This document shows positions 17,339 through 22,500 of a stretch of DNA of 22,500 bases, piece by piece. The notes below the pieces were generated by a model. It was not told the DNA's origin. It saw only the letters and a list, made by a program, of their open reading frames with translations, and did not search any database. The translations under genes were made by a program, and so were the position numbers. Source of the stretch: Neocallimastix lanati (nom. inval.) (taxonomy: Eukaryota > Neocallimastigomycota > Neocallimastigomycetes > Neocallimastigales > Neocallimastigaceae). The stretch lies in the NCBI GenBank assembly GCA_016946835.1, contig JACVTC010000004.1, positions 260,001 through 282,500 on the forward strand, given 5' to 3'. Numbering within the stretch: the stretch's first letter is position 1; every line of letters starts with the position of its first letter.

Positions 17339-18827
17339 AGAAAAATAATAAGCCGCCATGTGATAGGAAAATTAAATGATCTAGTCAAATTTATAAAGAT
17401 AAACATAAAGCAATTTTCTCTCATAATAAATTTATATGTCTACTAAATGAATTTGAACATAATGATAATCTGAACTCTAACACAATGGTAAAGAAACTTT
17501 TTGTTATAGATAATGAAGTAGATAATGAAATTTCAGCAAGAGCTTCTAAAAATCTTCAGGATTCAGTATTCCATTATCCTGCTTACATTATGAAATTATC
17601 TCATGAAAAACATCCTTTTTTATAAAAGGATTAAAAATTTTAAACTTAGAAATAATCTATCCAAAAAATACAGGGTTCCTTCTTATTATGTCATTTGTGA
17701 TAAGAAGAATACTAGAATAATTATATTTAAAAATATGATTCATTCTATTTGCGAATGTTTCTAAAATGACGCTCAATGTGATTGGTCTTGAATTTAAAAA
17801 ATATCTAAACCTTCCTACTGTCCTTCCTAATCACCTATGTACATTAAAATAAAGTAGGTAATGTATTTCAAGAAGATTAACTCTATCATTTTGTAGAACA
17901 TCATTAAGAACTTGCTTCTGATATAACTGGTCACAGTCTTAATGAAAATCATTGGAAAGGAGAAATGAACAATTCTTCTTTTCCTCGGGAATCAATTAAT
18001 TTCAATGTCAGAAATTCATTTAATTGGGTTTTCAACAAAAAATAACAAAGTACAAGGTCCTAATGGTATACTAGAAGAATTCTAAAGTATGTAATATTTA
18101 TCTCCAAAATATTCCCAATTTTCTCTTAGATTATTATGGATTAGACGAATTAAGTTTGGATTCAAATTTGATGTGAAACCCTATATAAAAATCAAACCGA
18201 TATCAAAAGATTGCCTAACATGTTTTCCTTATTGTGGTGAAAGTAACAGCAAACCTAGTTTTATACACTAGATGCTTTTATGTTCTTAATTTGAAGAATT
18301 TAGGTAGCATTTCATTCAATTTGTTGATAAAAATTTATCAGTTTTTCTATTTGTTCACAAGAGATCATAGAACATTACTAATGACAAAGTGGATGATTTT
18401 GATGATAATATTAATTTTTACGTACTGTATCTTCTTCTTGGCGGAAATGCAGTGAATAAAATCTTAAAGACTGTTCAGAAGATAGAATACGTTTTATTGA
18501 TAATATCTTTTATTCACCTACTAGAGAGTCTTCTTTTCCGATTTTATATTTTGTGGGGCTTACAAATTTCTTATTAATGTCTAATGCCTATTGTGATTAG
18601 TGATTTTTACACAATAATCAATTTGTATACCATTAGACCTACGGTCGTCAAGAGCGTTGGTGTCGAAACGATAAGGCAAAGAAGAAATTCTAATACAGAT
18701 TCGAATGATAATTTTTATTCACATGGAGTTACCATCGATGAATGGGAAGAGTTAGGAACTATTTCGTTCTGGAAACTCATAATGTAATTTTTTTAATATT
18801 AATGTAAAAAATTTCATGAATTTTATC

Positions 18828-18861
<34 letters not shown>

Positions 18862-18898
18862 TAAATATTATTAAAAAATAAAAAAAAAAAAAAAAAAT
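17339..18898 (+). pseudogene. LINE relic D: internally deleted copy with poly(A)
   Basis: The first part contains an open stretch of 76 codons (17395-17625) that I could not match to LINE B; it may be part of a diverged N-terminal region. From about 17850 the frames match the region before the reverse transcriptase (VEHH, ELASDITG against VWHNHYKKLASSHSDIN) and reach VQGPNGILEEF (about 18050-18082, matching ASGPDGIPIEF). Within about 20 nt it jumps to LSPKYSQFSLRLLWIR, which matches the block before the zinc knuckle, so the catalytic core is missing. Then come DCLTCFPYCGESN, YLLLGGNAV, FPILYFVGLTNFLL, VVKSVGVETIRQRR (about 18645) and GVTIDEWEELGTIS, with stop TAA at about 18785. The 3' UTR has 14 AT units (18831-18858) and an A run at 18881-18897. 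Three short open frames here are pieces of this relic. Confidence 0.7.
18831..18858. repeat. AT dinucleotide repeat (14 units) in relic D 3' UTR
   Basis: Perfect (AT)14, between the relic's stop codon and its A-rich tail. Confidence 0.85.
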
Positions 18899-20015
18899 AT
18901 TATGAGATAAAAAAAAATTTTTTTTTTCTATTTTTTTATTATTTTTAGTTTTTGCTTTTTATTTTCCTACTAAACAATTTTATCAAAAGAAATTTCAAAT
19001 CCTCTTAAAGATTTTAATTCACTATTTTTTTCCATTCTAAACTATATTATAATGTATTATATAAAATATATCAATTATATTATCTATATATATTTAAGAA
19101 AAAAAAAATTTTTATATTTTATTTTTCTCTTTTATTATTTTTTTTATTTTATTTTTTTTTTATTTTAATTTTTTTTTAATTTATTTTTTTATTATTTTTT
19201 TTATTATTTTTATTTTTTTTTTATTTTATTTAACAAAATCAATAATAGTTTGATTATTCTATTATTCTTAACCTTTTTTTTTTTTTAATCGTCTTTATTA
19301 TGTTTTTTTTTTTTTTTTTTTTTTGGAAAAAAAAAAAGCTTTTTTTGATATATTATCTATCTTTCATAAATCAAAACAATATAATCTTATTTCAATATTT
19401 CATTAATATTCCTAACTATTAACTTTAATGCAATCAAAACCTATTAATATTAAATTTAAATTTTAAAACTTTATTTTACTAACTTTTATATAAATATAAA
19501 AGTTTACTATTTATTAAAAAAATAAATGAAAATAAAAAAAAATTATTAGTATTGCAGATTTAATAATAATAATAATTTGATATTTAAATAATTGATAAAT
19601 ATTAACTTTTTTTCTTTTTTTTTTTTTTTTTTGAAGGAAATTTTGTAATAAAAAATATAATAAATATAAAAAATTATAATATTAATATTAATTAATTATA
19701 CATTTTTATTTCCTAAATTTGAATAATAATAAAGACTAATATATGTTTATCAAAAGAAATTTTTAATTCTCTTGAATGTTGTAAATCTTTTTATTTAAAA
19801 AAATATATATCTGAAAAAGCTTTAATTATAATTACCCTTTTTTTTTATAAAAAAAAAAAATAATAATAATGAAAGATAAATTAATATAAAAATATCAAAT
19901 TCATTATTTTGAATATACGGCAAATATTTAATAATTAATTACACCTATAGATATATAAATAGATATATAAATATAGTTATTTAAACCCCTAATAAAAAAA
20001 AATATATATATATAT

Positions 20016-20055
<40 letters not shown>

Positions 20056-21583
20056 ACATTAAGAAAAGATAATTTTATTATTAATTTATTTTAACTTTTT
20101 TAAATTAATATATTATATTGCTAATACTTATTAATAAAAAAATATCAAATTATATTTTAAAATTTTAAATATATATGTATATTTTTTTTTATTATTTAAT
20201 TATTTTATTTAATATGTAATATAAATAGTAATTTATATATATTATATTTTTTGTAAATAAATATAATTAAATTTTGTTATTGTTACAGTTAAATTTAATT
20301 AATAAAATTAATTATAATTTGTTTTATTAATATTTTGATTTTATTTCAATAATAATCCATATTACCAATAAAAAAAATTTATTAATAATTATGATATATA
20401 AATTTATTTTTTTTTTATATTTTTTTTTATTAAAGATTTCTCTAAATTGCATTGTAAAATAATAATTATTGATATTGTAAATATTTAATTAAAAAAAAGA
20501 AAAAAAAAAAAAAAAGAAAAAATTTTATAAATATTGATGAAAATTTGCATTTCTATTGTAAAATTTTATTTATTCAGTAAAAAAAATATTAATAAATTAT
20601 TAAATATATATATTATATTTAATTATTATATATAATATACTTTCAATGGAATTTTAAATGGTAATTACTTTTATTAATTGTTTTATTATAACATTAATTA
20701 TATTATTTTTTTTTGAAATTTACACATATTATTATGAACATATATATATATATATATATATTTCTATCATTTAAATTTTATTATCAATGTTATTTTTTAA
20801 ATATTCAGAATATTATAAAAGGAATTTTATATAATTATTTAATAACGATAATAGTAATAATTAATATTATATTCTTAATTGTTAATTATTTTTATAATAT
20901 AAAAACTTACTTTTAATTATAATGTACTCGACATTTAATATATTTTTCTGCTTTTAATATATTAATTATTTTTTATTTTAAGGTACTAAAAACTAATTCT
21001 ACTTTTAATAATTAAAAATTAAACTATATATATAACCTTTAATATTTTTTAATATACTATTTTATCAATTATTAAAATTTATAAAAGCATGAAATAAAAA
21101 AGGATATAGATAAAATTTATTCAGCTATAAAAGTTTTTATAATTAAATTATAAAAAAAAAAAAAAAAAAAATCCAAACATTATTTTAATTTCAAGAAAAA
21201 ACGAAATAATGAAAATTTAAATTCTCCATATATAAAAAGAAATTTAATTATTACTAAATAACATAAATAAAATTCTTTAAATGAATACTAATACAATTCT
21301 TTAAAGTATTAGTGGTTCAATAATTATTTATTATACCCTTTTATTCACCAAATATATTATTTAATTCTAAATAGATAAAATAGTAAGAATAATATATATA
21401 TATATATTATAATATAAAGAAAATAAAATACAATTGTAATATTTAAATAATAATAATAAAAATAATAAAACTAAATTCTAAAAAGAATTTAATATTTATT
21501 AACAACATTTCTTTTAGTCAAAGACTGAGTTTTGAAAATTTTAATAAAAAATTATATTCTAAAGGATATAACACTATAATACA
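18899..21583. other. AT-rich spacer between the LINE cluster and the right-edge gene
   Basis: About 2.7 kb with no supported gene. It contains T-rich tracts (about 19090-19230, 19303-19324), an A/T inverted run near 19300-19345, a TTTA tetranucleotide repeat (20014-20054), AT tracts and many short A and T runs. The 67-codon frame at 20713-20916 is a Tyr/Ile/Phe/Asn reading of AT-rich DNA without any coding signature. The 5' UTR and promoter of the next gene should lie in the last few hundred bases, but I see no defined element. Confidence 0.7.
20014..20054. repeat. TTTA tetranucleotide microsatellite
   Basis: About ten perfect TTTA/TATT units following an AT tract. Confidence 0.85.

Positions 21584-22500
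<917 letters not shown>

Noticed and set aside
18234-18787. Three adjacent short plus-strand genes
   Set aside because: Each matches a consecutive piece of the LINE C-terminus in a different frame; they are fragments of relic D.
20713-20916. 67-codon hydrophobic ORF as a small membrane protein
   Set aside because: Only Ile, Tyr, Phe, Asn-type codons from AT-rich DNA, no compositional step from the surroundings and no recognisable motif.

Overview
The window looks like nuclear DNA from a very AT-rich eukaryote, most likely a zoosporic fungus of the anaerobic gut fungi (Neocallimastigomycota). The grounds are short GT-AG introns, non-coding DNA that is almost pure A/T with long A, T, AT, TTTA and AAT runs, a fungus-like ribosomal protein uL30 (RPL7), a long poly-asparagine tract, and a WDR92/DNAAF10 gene, a family known mainly from organisms with motile flagella. 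The genus cannot be fixed from sequence reading alone. Every gene I can support lies on the + strand.

Layout. Bases 180-242 are probably the last exon of a gene entering from the left. Bases 243-1961 are AT-rich spacer. Bases 1962-4620 hold a complete nine-exon WDR92 gene (358 aa), rebuilt by eye from splice sites and homology. Bases 4621-7188 are spacer. Bases 7189-7440 are a small Ser/Asn-rich orphan ORF. Bases 8172-9611 are RPL7 (246 aa) with three exons, the first only five bases long. RPL7 intron 2 carries a box C/D snoRNA whose guide matches a conserved part of large-subunit rRNA. Intron 1 holds an unexplained region of hairpins.

From about 9861 to 18898 lies a 9 kb cluster of related non-LTR retrotransposons (LINEs). 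One copy (10244-15575) looks full length and young. It has a 13-bp target-site duplication, a 660-bp 5' UTR that opens with strong stem-loops, a single intact 1465-codon ORF (possible RNA-binding N-domain, Ser-rich linker, APE-type endonuclease, reverse transcriptase, CCHC knuckle, conserved tail), a 3' UTR and a 33-A tail. Around it are at least four decayed relatives (9861-10243, 15587-15970, 16160-17338, 17339-18898) and one probable 3'-UTR-only fragment (about 16023-16159). The relics are recognised by the same C-terminal blocks, above all a KSVxxExxRQ tail. The young element appears to have landed inside one of the older relics.

Bases 18899-21583 are featureless AT-rich spacer. From 21584 a gene with a run of 63 Asn codons runs off the right edge.

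The host genes (flagellar dynein assembly factor, ribosomal protein) show no functional link. The notable biology is the LINE family and the RPL7 intron cargo.
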